Origin: Diaporthe sp. PMI_573
Lineage: Eukaryota > Ascomycota > Sordariomycetes > Diaporthales > Diaporthaceae
Direction of reading: 5' to 3'
Length of the DNA: 64,000 nt
Assembly (NCBI GenBank): GCA_021399435.1
Contig: JAJTUP010000034.1
Span: forward strand, 558,001-622,000
Shown: positions 25,137 to 37,604 of the stretch, piece by piece
Layout: every line of letters begins with the position of its first letter
Position numbering within the stretch: position 1 is the stretch's first letter
The notes under the pieces: model-generated
What the model was told of the DNA's origin: nothing
The model's input: only the letters and a program-made list of their open reading frames with translations
The model's database searches: none
Translations under genes and position numbers: made by a program

Positions 25137-26369
25137 GGTTGTAACAGGAAATTCGAGACACGAGTGGTCCTCCGCCCGGCTTTGAGGCTGTCCAGGAAAA
25201 GCTCCGATTGCTCGAGAGGGACATGGCAGCGGCGTTTGCTATTCATTGCCTAACCTGTTCAACTTTGCAACAGGGGAGACGCATGGCCCTTAGCCGCTGG
25301 ACAGATCAGGTGCGTGTATACAGTACGCAGTTCTAATGCGGTATCACCAGCACAGCACATTTCGGCTTTGCGTCTGGCTGCCGAGGGCATCCGTGGCGTG
25401 GAGTCCCCGTCGAGCCGGACAAAAGACGGAGAAATTCATTTGCCAGAACCCCTGTTGAATTTTGCAGAAAACTCCAGGACATGTGTACAACAATGTCGGG
25501 GAAAAGACCGAAGTAGGGTGAGGGCCTCACGGTGGATAGATGCTCGGGCTTGCGAGACCCGACATAACTCTGGCTTGTGCGTTTAGTGCCAAGGTGGGTT
25601 AGTTTAGCTGCATTTGACATCAACTGTTGCGAATTGCAGCACGTGCATACCGCGGCATGATGGCAAGAAGAGAGCGCCCACCAGCCACCGCGTCCTTCGC
25701 CAGCACTGCACCCTTATTAGATGGAGACAAAGAGCAGGTCGATGGGGCCAAACGCATCAACTTTGAAACGAAATTGATCCCTCGTCATCTCCAGAGCTGT
25801 CCGCGGCCTCCGCTGCCCGATGGGACCGGTCAGATCGCGTCATCCTGTTGCTCTCTGGCGGCCCCTCCCTATCCGTCATCTTGTCACTTTGGGTATGATG
25901 AGGCTGGTGAGCATCATGCCATGGAAATCTTCCGGCCGGGACTCTGCGCTGCAAATAGGCAGGTAGGCAGGCCAGCTGGCGGCTGACCTAGCATGTGAAG
26001 ACCGCATCCTCAGCTGACGGCGGCCCTCCCCACCTACGCGTCACGTTGCATCCATCCATAGATAGAAACCTCCCAGGGGAGCAATCCGGAACGGGAGATT
26101 CGCAAAATGGCTGTCTGCGGGACCCGGGAGGCAGTGCTGGGAGTCGAAGCTTGTCGCAAGGAGGACGAGAGTCAAAAAGTCAGCGCACGGCTTAGCCTCT
26201 GGGGATCCGAGGGATGCCGGGATCTCGGTATGGAACTTTTTCCTTTCAGGTGACCCGCCGGAAAGGGAAAAAAATAATAAGAGGTCTCCAGCGGCTCCAT
26301 CCCGCACGACAGTTGCAATGTATCATATATCAGAGCCAGCCGGGGTAGCCGCAGGAGGCCATAGCTCGC

Positions 26370-26401
26370 AGACTGCCAGACTGCCAGACTGCCAGACTGC
26401 C
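26370..26401. repeat. 8-bp tandem repeat AGACTGCC
   Basis: Four exact head-to-tail copies of AGACTGCC. Confidence 0.9.
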
Positions 26402-28441
26402 ACCGCAGCTTCAAGCGGTAGCCAAGGGTTCGGGCGATATTTCGAACCCCGGCCGGGTGGATGGGCCAGAATGTGGCCTCCCCTCCCCAGTCTCTGCCAG
26501 CCCACCAGCCCATCGAGCCCAAGGCCCCCTGTTCCTGCGTCTTATATTAGCTTAATTAAAGATTGTCGGGCCTCTCCACGTTCCCATGTGGGATGACGTG
26601 GGGACGGACCGGGGGCCTACGGTGAGCGGTACTTGATGACTGGGTACCTCGGCCTGGTGGGACGGATGAGGCTCCTTCTGGGAGGTATAGTGAGTGCCTT
26701 TGCGCTGTGACCCATGAGGGCTTCCCCTCCGTGGACCGCGAACCGTCCGTAATTTGTGTTGACAAGCGGAGAATGGAGCGGTGTGGTGACCGAACGAAGT
26801 GTTGAACTCGAGTGCGCTAGATTGGGTACATCAGCGCCTGCTGAGTCAGTCGGTCGAGCATCCGAAACGCGGCGCAAAGAAGGCGACAGAGAGGCAGTCA
26901 GAAAAGCGGGCGGGCAGGCAAGCACAATTCGGCTCATGCTGCAGCAGGCTAGAGAGTGACACTTCTGGCTTGTGCACACCAGGAACCACTCTCGTAGACC
27001 GCATCTCCGGAAGCACTGAGAGCTTGTTTGGGTTGGGAATGGCCGAGGCTTGGGCCATGTCAGGAACTCAAGCCACAGTGGGGCAAGCGTCGATGAGAGA
27101 GAGAAGAAGAGAGGGTGGGTAGATCGAGGTGCAGAAAAGGGAAGGAAAGATGAGTGCAGACCCGCCGAATCAAGGGGCGGCCAGTACCACAAGTTGGTGG
27201 GCACAGGGACGGGCCCGGATCTCACGAGCTAGAATGCTTCCAAAATGCTTCCATGGCGCTTCCAGGACCCGAACGAGTATCCTGTCACGGTGGGAACACG
27301 CGGGGCTCCACCCGGCCTGCTTCGGCGCTTGGCGAGCCCCATGGCCACCGTGTGTTTTGTACTGTATGGGACTGTGCTGCGGTGCAGGTGAGAAGGTCTG
27401 GCTCGTGGGTCGGGGCAGAAAGCCTCGCGGTGGAGACCACCAGTTTCCTGTCAAGGACGATACACAGTAACGCCACCGACATTAGAGGGACTTGTGGGCG
27501 CGGAAGCGCATGAAGGCAAGTGCATCAAGAGGCGCGAATAAGCTCCGATCGCATAACTTGTGCGGATGGTCTCACACAAAGATGGGACGAGAGATCGACA
27601 GGGTGGCAGCGGTAGCAAGATGGGGCAATAGGAGGAGCGCGCTATAGGTTGCCTAGCCCCGAAAAAGATGGGATGATTGAGCGTCGATGTCGCACATTCA
27701 GCCTCCATCCAGACGGCAGGCGTGACCACATGGTTTGAGCCGCATCGACTTCCTCCTTCCAATCCCGGTGCTACGCCAGAACACACACGTTCACACCACT
27801 TTGACTTTGACTTTTCCTCTTTGCATACTTTTGGTTCTCGGCCGCGATACGAGTACGCCTGACTACGAGCCAGCATCACCTCGTCTCTCTCTTGTCCTCA
27901 TGACCACAAGACTGCACAGGTTTCAGATTTGACGATTCATGCATGAGACCCTCCCCCCAGCAGCCCTGGGAGGGGTCCGTGGTAGAGTTCGGTTGCGGGA
28001 AATTTTGTCAGCCTTGCATTTTTCTCGGGAGATGGACACGTCGTGAAAGTTCGGACGAAATCCCACAGACTGCGGGCCCCCCGGTCCTCAGCCCTCGCCT
28101 TCCTAGCCCCCAGGCATGCGCAGTAGTGCACATGTGGCTGTCAGGGGCGGGCCTGGTCACCCGGAGCCGAGCTACCGCATATGTGCACATGGACCGTAAT
28201 CACCATGTACACAGTAGCCTACTGCGCTCGTTGGCGAGTAAACACGGAATAATAATAGTATCTACCGCGTACCAGTACGGCATGTGGAGCTGCACATGGA
28301 AACCTATCCCCAGGTTTGGTGGCCTTGACTCGGACGCAGCCGGAGGTTTGCTCTGGCCTGTTGCCCTGCTGCCTGGCGAAGTTGATGGGTGGGTTGGGTT
28401 ACGTCCCGTATAGTGATACCACGGTACAGGACTGACAGGGT

Positions 28442-28463
28442 GAGGTGGAGGTGGAGGTGGAGG
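28442..28463. repeat. Hexamer tandem repeat GAGGTG
   Basis: Three and a half GAGGTG units. Confidence 0.8.
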
Positions 28464-28968
28464 GCTCGGGAGGTGCAACGGTGAGTCGCCCCCCGTCGGG
28501 CCCCAGGCGCGGAGATTCGACTAGCGGATCTGGTGAGGCGTGTGTCACGGCTTGATGGGAGAGGACGGGTAGCGGGCGGGAGACGGTGAAGGAGCCGGCG
28601 AAAGGGACTCCCGACGCAATCCCGATGCAGACTTGGACTTGGGAGAGAGGTACTGGACAAGGCGGCTGGGCGGCTGGGCAGCTAGGCGCCTGCTCACCCT
28701 GTCTGGTGCCAGGCCCGGAGAATTACAGCATACAAAAGTAGACGGTGAAGTGGCCTGCTACTTAAGGGCACGCTTGCGATGTAGCTAGCAGGTGGGATGG
28801 GCAAGCCACACTTGATCTCTCCAACAAGAGAGGCGCTACTGCATGCAACGCCCATGCAGGTGGGAAGTAGGGTGGGCGGAAACCGTGGAACTGGCTGCGG
28901 GCAGATTACGGTACGCCGTTCGGTCGGTTCCATGTGGACTCGCTTGCCACTTGGGGTGGTTTTATCTC

Positions 28969-28987
28969 ACCACCACCACCACCACCA
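28969..28987. repeat. CAC trinucleotide microsatellite
   Basis: Six tandem CAC units. Confidence 0.8.
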
Positions 28988-29160
28988 AACACCAACACAC
29001 CCAGAACCTGCTGCAGCGCTAGGCGCGGCGTCTCGAGCTGCTAGCTGCAGGCCGCGACGCGAATTGCGGTTCAGATGGAGCGGCCAGCCACATCTGTATG
29101 GTACGTATTGTGCCGCCACGAAACCATGGTACTGAGCTGCAATCCGCACCTTGCACTTGC

Positions 29161-29214
29161 ACCTGCACCTGCACCTGCACCTACACCTGCACCTGCACCT
29201 GCACCTGCACCTGC
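29161..29214. repeat. Hexamer minisatellite ACCTGC, nine units
   Basis: Nine contiguous 6-bp units, eight identical (ACCTGC) and one with a single change (ACCTAC); the longest hexamer array in the gene-poor region. Confidence 0.93.
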
Positions 29215-30471
29215 ATGAACGTACACATCTAGATAGAGCACAGGAGAGTTCCGCACGGACCGGGCGCGGCGGATCCACTGATGGCGACATGCGGTGTACT
29301 CTGGCAGCCTGGGTGCTCCAGCGTGTGTAGCGAGGGCTGCCGAGGAATGGGCTTCGGCAGTGGCACCTCCCAGGCCCCTGTCATTAAACCCATCAGCGCG
29401 TCTTGTGCTTTGGTTTGTGATGCTAGCCGGGATGGTCAGTATGTGTGGACGCGGTTGTGGTGTGGTGTATGAGCTCTTGCTCGCTGTTATTCTTTGGGGG
29501 TGGTGATTATTGCACCCACACCCATCCCATCTTGTCCTCCCGCGTGCCAATCTAAACGAAAGTTGGTGTAGCGTGAGGTAGTTCTGCAGCACGTCCATCA
29601 GCACGTCCATCTGTTGTTGCATACCCTCTTCAACGGACCAGATACGATGTGCTCACTAACCATATACCCCTTCCCTACAGACAGGACATGGTAGATAACA
29701 ATGTACACCATATGTATCTCTATTTACAAAGACTTGAAAATACAGTCTGTAAACTGTTGTTGATGCGTACAGAAGACTGGTAGTCAGCCAGTCGCCTCTG
29801 TGTGCCTACCGCACGGTGCTTTCCTAGGTACCTACTCCGTACCTGCCGGACAGTACATACGTGCATGCAAGATGGTGCCTGGGCGTGCACGGATACCCTG
29901 ACCTGAACAAAGCCTCCCTCCTGCCAAATGCAACGGCGCCTCAGCATCTGCGACTTCTGCAGCACCAGCAACCCGCAGTCAGCGCGCGACTGCAACTTCA
30001 TCTCCAGCCCCCCCGGCAAAACGTGCCTTAGCCCAAGCGAGGCGTCTTCGGCGGGCCAGACCGATCCAATCGACTCGGCTCGACTCGACTTGACCTGAGT
30101 CATCCTGAGGCGCCCCAATGCACGCACAATAGGCCCCGATTGCCCTGATGTCTTGTCGCTGCTGATGCCCTGCCGCTGGCCCATTCCTGACATTGCTGCT
30201 GCCATCCAGCAATGCGCCACAGAAGCTCACGGCGGCTGCAACCTCATTCTATTTACCCACGAGATTGCCTTCGCGTCCGGACTGCTACTCTGTGTATCAG
30301 ACTTGCCGGATCGACCACGACCCAATCATCAGATCAATCCGACCACAAGCCCAGCCAACCCCAGCCCGGCCCAGCCCAGCCCAGCATGGATACCACAGTA
30401 CCAATATACTACGGTACCAGTGATGGTCTGCTGTCACCCAACACAGCCATGCCGAAGCGGCCTGAGAAGCT

Positions 30472-30490
30472 GAGCCTGAGCCTGAGCCTG
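30472..30490. repeat. Hexamer tandem repeat GAGCCT
   Basis: Three tandem units, preceded about 100 bases upstream (30360-30385) by CCCAGCC-type repeats. Confidence 0.75.
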
Positions 30491-31810
30491 GACGTCGCTC
30501 TCAACCGAGTCGAGTCCTGGATCTGAACCAGTATCGTAGACACCGACAGCATGAGCCTGGTACGCTACGAAATCCTGGTGACCTTCGCCAGAAGCTGGAT
30601 CAGTACCCACCTTTGCCTATTCTTCGGCTAAAGTGTTCCTGCACGCAATGCCATCCCGTACCGCTACCGCGACCGTGCCTTGGGACGACACCCCATCTCA
30701 CATCTTTGGACGGTCACGCAAACAGGGCCCTTGCCGACCAATGGCTTGGCCGCGAATGACGACACATGCCACGATCCATCATTTCCGCGCTCGGAGGAAT
30801 CCATCACGAGAAATTGGATGCCACCGGCTCAGGTCCCGCCGAGGCAATGGGATCGTTGAAGAGGGTGCCCTGCTGCATGTGCTGGCCCTGCCACCTGCTC
30901 TTACGACCACCCCCCGAGGGTGCCCGTCATTCTTGCCTCGAGCTCGACATTCATGCGCTTGATCCTTCCCTCCACTCCTCCAAGGTTTGGCCCGTCACCC
31001 TAGGCTGGCATCAGATGGTCCAGGGTTCCTGGCTAAGCTGTTCATCGACCCGGATACAATAGCAAGATGCGCTCTTTGCGATCAGCCTCTCGCCTTGCCA
31101 ATCGCGCCCACGCCGTCCCGTCATGACACCCACCCCCGTTGTGTCGTCCATGTCCTTTTTTGGACAGTCGCTGTCCCATCCTGGGATTCAGGGCCCATGC
31201 TGCGAAACGCCACGGACGCCTTATTTCATGTACTTCATCCTGCTGCCATCACACTCACCGCTGCCCACACACGTCCACCGTCGCCCAGGCCTTCTGCCGC
31301 CACTTGCGAGCATGAACAGCTGTCAGTCATGGCCCGCCAACGGCCCCCCTGCTCCACACGCTCGCTCTCAAAAGCTACCCAAAGAGGTGTAGCCTCTCCG
31401 CATCAGACTCAACCCTCCTCCGGCCAGCAGCCACGAGAAAAGGGCTGACTAGTCTTTTTCGGCCCCAAGGATCAGGATGGATGCGACACAAGTACAGTTC
31501 ATGGACGATCAACCCGCGCCAGATCACCTCCTGCCGGAATACACTAGGCATGCATGGGTCCTCTCACAATAACTAATACTTGCCCTTTGCCGTGTGAGTA
31601 GCCATCCTCGGCCTTGGCCCATGATGCTCACCGCGGTGCTGTGCACTCATCAAGCATTGCCCGAGGCTGATCTTCGTTGACTGGGGCTTCTTCCTGCAGC
31701 TCTGGCAGGGCTGGGTCCTGACAGGGTTTCATATCCCACCGCTGTCACCAGTCATCGAGAAAAGGCCCTTGTATAGCAGCTGTGTGTAGTTCGAGACATC
31801 CAGCCTAGAC

Positions 31811-31847
31811 TGCTGCTGATGCTGCTGCCGCTGCCGCTGCCGCTGCC
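31811..31847. repeat. GCTGCC/TGC repeat
   Basis: TGC triplets grade into four GCCGCT-type hexamers. Confidence 0.8.
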
Positions 31848-33641
31848 AAACCCGACACGCGAGACACACCCCGTCCCTGTACCTCCCCCAAAAAGCAAAT
31901 TGCGCTGAGGACTTGTCTTACTGCATTTGGACGAATTTCTTGACAATTTTACTTGATAACCCACGACGAAACCTGCCGGAGAATTTGCGGCGGTCCGTAA
32001 TAGACTGGACCCACGCTTTCTCGGCCTGCCTTGCCTATCATCAATGCCCCTCTGTAGTATTCGAACCTGTCTTGTCTTGCATCTCTCTTGACGCCGTCCA
32101 CGCTCTTCGACCCGTGCCTGACACCTGTCCTTGTCCCTGTGCGAGTGCGAGTGCCTGTCTCCCCCTGTCCACCCTCGCCTTGCCATGCCTCGCTACCTGT
32201 AGGTGGGCTGGCTGACCGACATGGGATGAGGGCAGAGGCGCCATCAGGACGATATCAGATCATTTCCTGCCCCCCCCCCCACCTGCCTCTGCTGCTCCTC
32301 GCAATCCTTATGGAAACTCGGAGACAGACAAGAGTGGCCTTGGCACGAAGTACTTCGTGGGGCCTCTCGAACCGCGCGCTGTCAAGCTCAGCTGTCCTGA
32401 CGTTCAAGGCGCAGGGCTTCACTAACTGCGCACAGATCAGGTAGCATTTGTTATGAAAGAGAGAGAGAGTGTGTGTGTGTGTGCCGTGTGTATAAGCGTG
32501 TACATGCATACGTGCAGACCGAGCAGAGCTGATGACCGCATCAACGACAACATCCTTCAGCCTGCTCGCCAACACCCTCGCTCACTACATAGAGTATCCC
32601 CCCGGCCCTTGCACTACGACATACAGCGTACTACGTGCACATGAGAGTTGCGAGCTACGTGCAGGGGATTGCTGGTGGCATACAGGCATTGGAGGTACCC
32701 TTGAATTAGCACCACACATCAGGATGGGCCAGGGGTGGTCCCTGGCCTCCACTCCGCTCTCCAGACCATCTCAACCCTGAAGCACCCTTGTCTTGATCTT
32801 GGCTCCATCTCAATTGCTCCGTCCTCTTTAAGTCGCACAAAAGGCCTCGGACAACTAACACACGGTTCCTTATTTTCTATCTGGGCTACTGCACCATTCT
32901 CGACACTGACATGGGTTCCGGGGATCCATAAGACAAAGACCATAAACCGCCGTTGCGTCCTCTTTACTTTTGCTCTCGACCCTGACCGCGTGTGATCTCT
33001 CCCAAGCACCGCGGCCCTGGCTTTTCCATAGCTTCCATGACATCCAGAGAGTTTCCTGGTGCTTCTACTGCAGCTCTCCGACACCCCCAAACACGACCAC
33101 GAACACCTCCGCATGCCGTACCACTGAGACCTCAGGAGCCATCGACCTAGTATTACAGTGCACGTTTGCCCTGCCCGAGTGCTGGAACTGTGTCAGCTTC
33201 TGTCACCAACGGGACTCGACGGGCCCTACCGGACCGAATCTGCCAGTCGCCCCATCTCTCTGAACGCGCGACATCCTTCCACTTGATGGTGCCGACCAGA
33301 GTGTTCGATCCTTTCTCGTCGCGACATTGGCACCTGCAGAGGCAGCCTAGCACATCCAAGGCCCAAGACCAGGACGCACAATCCCAGAAAATTCGCCACT
33401 ATCGACAAACAGGCTCAAACAGGCAGGCCGTCACCATTCCCACTACCACCCGGCTCTTCGAGATCTGACCCTCCCTGCAACCGGTGCATTTCGCAGAGGA
33501 CAGCCAGCTAGCTGGTCAGGACGTGGAAAGCCAGATCGATTCCAGGCCTCCTGCCGCGCGGGATCGTGAGGGTGACTGCGTCGTCAAAGCGAGGGCAAGC
33601 GGTGATTTGGCCCAGGCGCTAAATCTCTTAGAATCTTTTCC

Positions 33642-35965
33642 ATGCAAACCATACTCCATCACCGAGACATCTCGTATAACTCGCTCGGCCAACGCCGTGG
33701 CTGTTCAGACCTGGTGCGCTTCGCTCTTGACATCTCGTGGCCCAGGGCAGGCTCTGAAAGTCCTGCTTCCGGGTCAGCAGGAGACTACCCATCTCCGCCC
33801 ATGTCAGGGTCTCCACCGATTCCACCCAGAGTAACTCAAGAGGCCGACGACCGAGTTCAGGGAGTGTACCAGACGGCCAGCCATGATGTGTATCGCGGAA
33901 GCTCCACGACACAAGCAGATTCGAGAATGTTGCCAGGAATATTGGCGCCCGTCAGGCCTTACCAGCCAGATCTCGCGGAGCGCATGCCATACGCGTTCCC
34001 GCGCCCAGAGAACCCAATGCAAAGGCCATTTGTGCCGTACACGTCGCAACAGAGCCAGGTCATGTCGCATCCCCCTTACCTCCCTGCCCCAGGCCCGATT
34101 CCAGCACCTGGACCAATCCCAGGCTACCCCGTTACTTCCCGACCGCCGACACAAGAGAGCCAGCAATCATTCGCCTCGCCCAAGTCCCAGAGAAAGACGA
34201 AAGGGCACGTGGCCTCGGCATGTGTTCCGTGCAAGAAGGCCCATCTCAGGTAAGCGTCGAGTTGCCTTCCACCGCAAGCAAGAGCCATACTAATCCGCGG
34301 CAGATGCGACGGTACGTTTGATACCTCCTTTCTCCACCTTGCGAGTCCCTTCTTTTGGGACGGGTCCCAGCGCCGAAAGCCCTTGCGTTGAAGCAAGTTG
34401 GGTCAAGAAGGTTGCTTCCACTAAGCTCTGCACTTGCATTGATGCTGTACCAAGTGGCCCTCACATCGTCACCAGCCAGAACTTGCTGGCGTCCTGGGGA
34501 ATAGCTGTAGATCATGTCAAAACGCCCGGGACACGGGTGACAGTGCGGGAAGAAATTCCTTGGAGACGGCACAGAATAGCAAGTGCTATTGAACAGCTCT
34601 CGTGGGCAGGCAACACTTGTTCTCCTGTCGCCAACTACCAACCGATGCCGGAAATTTTGGAATTCTGAAGAAGAAGCTGACGTTTTGGTGTTAACAGCCC
34701 AGAGGCCGTGCACGAGATGTATGCAGAACGGCAAGGAAGATGCGTGCGTTGACGTTCAACACAAGAAGCGCGGTCGCCCACGACTTCGAGATGACCATCG
34801 CGGTGCCGGATTTGACTCTCGATTGGGACAAAGTCAAGATCAGAACCTCAGGCGGCCGTTGTCCTTGTACGCCCCACAAGGTTCTATCGGATCGGGTTTC
34901 GACGACTCTCTCAGACGAACGCAGTCATATCGCGTGCTGAAGTCCCAACCGACGGAGCCTTTGGCACCCCGATTCCTTGAGCGAGGCTCCACGAGCGGCG
35001 CGAACGTTTATCCAGCCCCTCTTGCCATTTCGACAACGCCACCAGAGCCCGCAGCATTCCTAACCATGGACTTGGAGGTGGTGAAAGCCTCCAGCACGTT
35101 CTGGGAGGCTGTTGGCCGCCCAGTCATACAAAGCCCGCGAATTACGGAAATGCTTGCTCTTGGTGACAAGGAGAAGATGGTGGCGCTCCAACGGCAGATG
35201 CAGGACGAGCAGGCACGGAGAGAGCCGAACTACCTACCACCTATGTATGCCAAGCAGGAGGAGGAGAATGTGCTCCGGTCGCTTGGATTCAGCAGGGAGG
35301 AAATGGCCAGTTACTCCCTTGAGCTCCTGGAGAACCTCCGCTTCAACGACCAGGCAGGGCACCTAAGGAATCTGTCAGTACGCCTCGGTCTCGCAAAACG
35401 CGGGTCGATATACTTCATTGTTGTCGTCGTGAACACGAACGCGCCATTCCGAGGTTTCCAGCCACCGACGCCCTCACCGCAGGGCCGAGACCCTCGGGAT
35501 TTGGCGTACTCGTACCCGGCGGCTCAAATGCCCTATCCGCAGCCAACACCTGTCTCAGCCACTTTCGACCACGGGCGAGGGAGATCAGCGAGCGATGTGA
35601 CATACCTCCCGAGACAGCCTGCCACGCCTGGGCAAATGATGCCAGGCCTGAGTCCTCGGCTCCCGTCGTCCTACGCCGCGTCGCCCAGCAGGCCCGACTA
35701 TCCCGTCGGACACCCTGCCTACCAGATCCCTCGCAGCGAGCTGTCGACGGCTCCACGCACTTCGCAGGCGCCAGGATATCAGTTGCCTCCTATAAGACAG
35801 CCTGCGCAGTTCCAGGCCCCGGCGCAGACTCAGCCCCAGTACCACCATCAACCTCAGCAGCCGGGCGGTCCATCCGAGCAAGGCTGGCCTCGTGACGACA
35901 GGCAGAGGGTTCACATCGAAGGACTCATCGAGAGGCCGGATCCCGCTCATCGGCAGCAAGGTTGA
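33642..35965 (+). CDS. Zn2Cys6 transcription factor with PAS-like region
   Basis: Three exons proposed: 33642-34249, an 8-nt microexon 34304-34311, and 34698-35965 (627 aa). The zinc cluster is C-x2-C-x6-C-x5-C-x2-C-x8-C, starting ACVPCKKAHLRC in exon 1, continuing CDA from the microexon and QRPCTRC in exon 3. KKRGRPRLRDD follows directly and contains an AT-hook-like RGRP core. About residues 310-420 resemble a PAS-like fold (PAAFLTMDLEVVKASSTFWEAVGRP, LAKRGSIYFIVVVVN). Both ends are Pro/Gln-rich and disordered, with YPSPPMSGSPP near the start. It should be a nuclear DNA-binding regulator; targets are unknown. The first exon is the weak point: ATG 33642 is in frame, but an upstream intron with a different start is possible. 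Confidence 0.82.
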
Positions 35966-36966
35966 GGGCAGCACGGCTACATCCGTTGCTGCTCGTCATT
36001 TTAAAGACTTGGCTGGCGGGCGCGGGGGTGGGGATTCCCGTGATGGCCCGGACGACCAGCTCTGATCTTCTCCGGCGCGCCAAAAACACCTGGCTGCTTC
36101 TTGGGCCTCTTTGCTCTCCAAGACCGGTTCCAACTCCAGCCGAGTGCCGTCCTTTGGAGGGCTTCGTTGTCGAGCGTTTGGGGTCGATTCGGCGGGGGTG
36201 GGGCGAACTGTACTAGTACGGCACATATCGATTTGTTCTGCGCGCTGTGGTCGTGTTCGTTAAAGATCGGGTCGCGATGATACCATTGTGCGAGTTCTGC
36301 ATCGGTTTGGTTTTGGAGGGGAAAAGGGAGCGGCCGGCCTGAGCGCGTGTTGCTAGCATAGAGGATGGACGTAGATGCCTCTCCGGGTGGACGGCGGGTT
36401 TCTTTGCTCTTGGGGCCTCTCGTTCACAAGACATCGCAGAGTTTGCCGGAGTTGCGGCTGGAGAGGTTAGCCGGCCGGGCCTCTCCATGATTTGGTTGGC
36501 GTTTGGACAAGAAAGCACATGTTGGTACCCGTTTGTTAGGCGGCCGTGGGTAACACCTTAGACACCACGTTGCTTGAGTTCGCTCGTTCTTGAATATCGA
36601 TTCTTCATGCTGCCTTGTGTCCAGAAATCCTGAAGTCCCGAGTACCTGTGTGTATTCTTCTATGCGACTGCCTCCTCGCTGGGAGGATTTGCTGTGCCTC
36701 CAGCTGAGCCATGGGAACACCACCTGGCGACCTGGAGGGAAGCATGCGTGCGCAGGAGCGAGCTCTGGTCGGTGTATTTTGCGGCAGGAGGAACGTTGTA
36801 CAGGAGAAGAAAACGGCGGAAGCGAGTCTCCAAAAACACCTTGGTCGGTGGTAGGTGCTCAAGTAGTAGCCACGGGAGGAAGCCTCAGGCTCGCAATTTG
36901 TGCCAGGAGCACGCAACACAACAAACGTAAAGAAGGTATCCAGGGAGGCGGTGCGTGACTACTCTA

Positions 36967-37060
36967 CGAGAAAGAGAAAGAGAAAGAGAGGGAGGAGGCG
37001 AAATGACGAGGGAAGAGGAGGAGAGGACAAAGGAGAGAGAAAAGAAAGGAGCAAAGCAAG
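36967..37060 (+). repeat. Purine (GA) tract
   Basis: Almost uninterrupted G/A run with GAGAAA and GAGGAG units. Confidence 0.8.
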
Positions 37061-37562
37061 GCAGAAGTGAGCAAGTGGTAAGTGGTAGTGAGGCAACTTG
37101 ACCCAGGAATATCAGAGAACCATATAGCAATTTCGACAGCCACGCAAGGTTATGTTGCTTAGCTCCAGGAAACCAAACGCGCGGAAACGTCTGTGTTGAA
37201 GGCAGTAACAAGTCGAGCAAGGGGGCCGTGAGTAGGAGGCACTTGCCCTTATGCAGAATCGACAACCGAACTATTTACCTTGGTATCCATTTTCTCCTCC
37301 CTTTTGTATACTGCCCCGGACCCTACCCAACTCTTTTATTATTACCACACGGACACCTGAAGTCTGCAAGACGTTAATCTCCTAGCGGCGATCAAGACAT
37401 TCGTCACTCTCCCACGAGTCTCAGAGGAACAGGGCAGTGTCAAGTCTTGCTTCCAACCCGTCCTCCCTTTTCCCAACCAAAGCCACACACATGCAACGGC
37501 CGGCAGAAAGACACAACAGAATCGCATGCATACTATCACTCTCGCCACCCCCCCCACCCACA

Positions 37563-37565
<3 letters not shown>

Positions 37566-37601
<36 letters not shown>
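37566..37601 (+). repeat. CA dinucleotide microsatellite
   Basis: About 17 CA units. Confidence 0.92.

Positions 37602-37604
<3 letters not shown>

Larger units (their letters stand above)
18778..33641. other. Gene-poor region of about 14.9 kb
   Basis: I could not support any gene here. Open frames are short, overlap on both strands, have no recognisable domains, and lack coherent splice sites. The sequence is mostly GC-rich and contains many short tandem repeats, listed separately, plus GT-rich (21086-21160) and CT-rich (21211-21230) tracts and a GAGA/GTGT tract at 32455-32490. The stretch closest to 33642 probably includes the promoter and leader of the Zn2Cys6 gene. Long upstream regions are common for fungal developmental regulators, and unannotated non-coding transcripts cannot be excluded. 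Confidence 0.5.

Noticed and set aside
26425..26460. GGTTCGAA-like B box suggesting a tRNA on the minus strand
   Set aside because: No T-stem pairing or acceptor stem can be formed around it.
26617..27225. 202-aa minus-strand open frame
   Set aside because: Same reasons as 21510-22169; it overlaps several equally long frames on the other strand.
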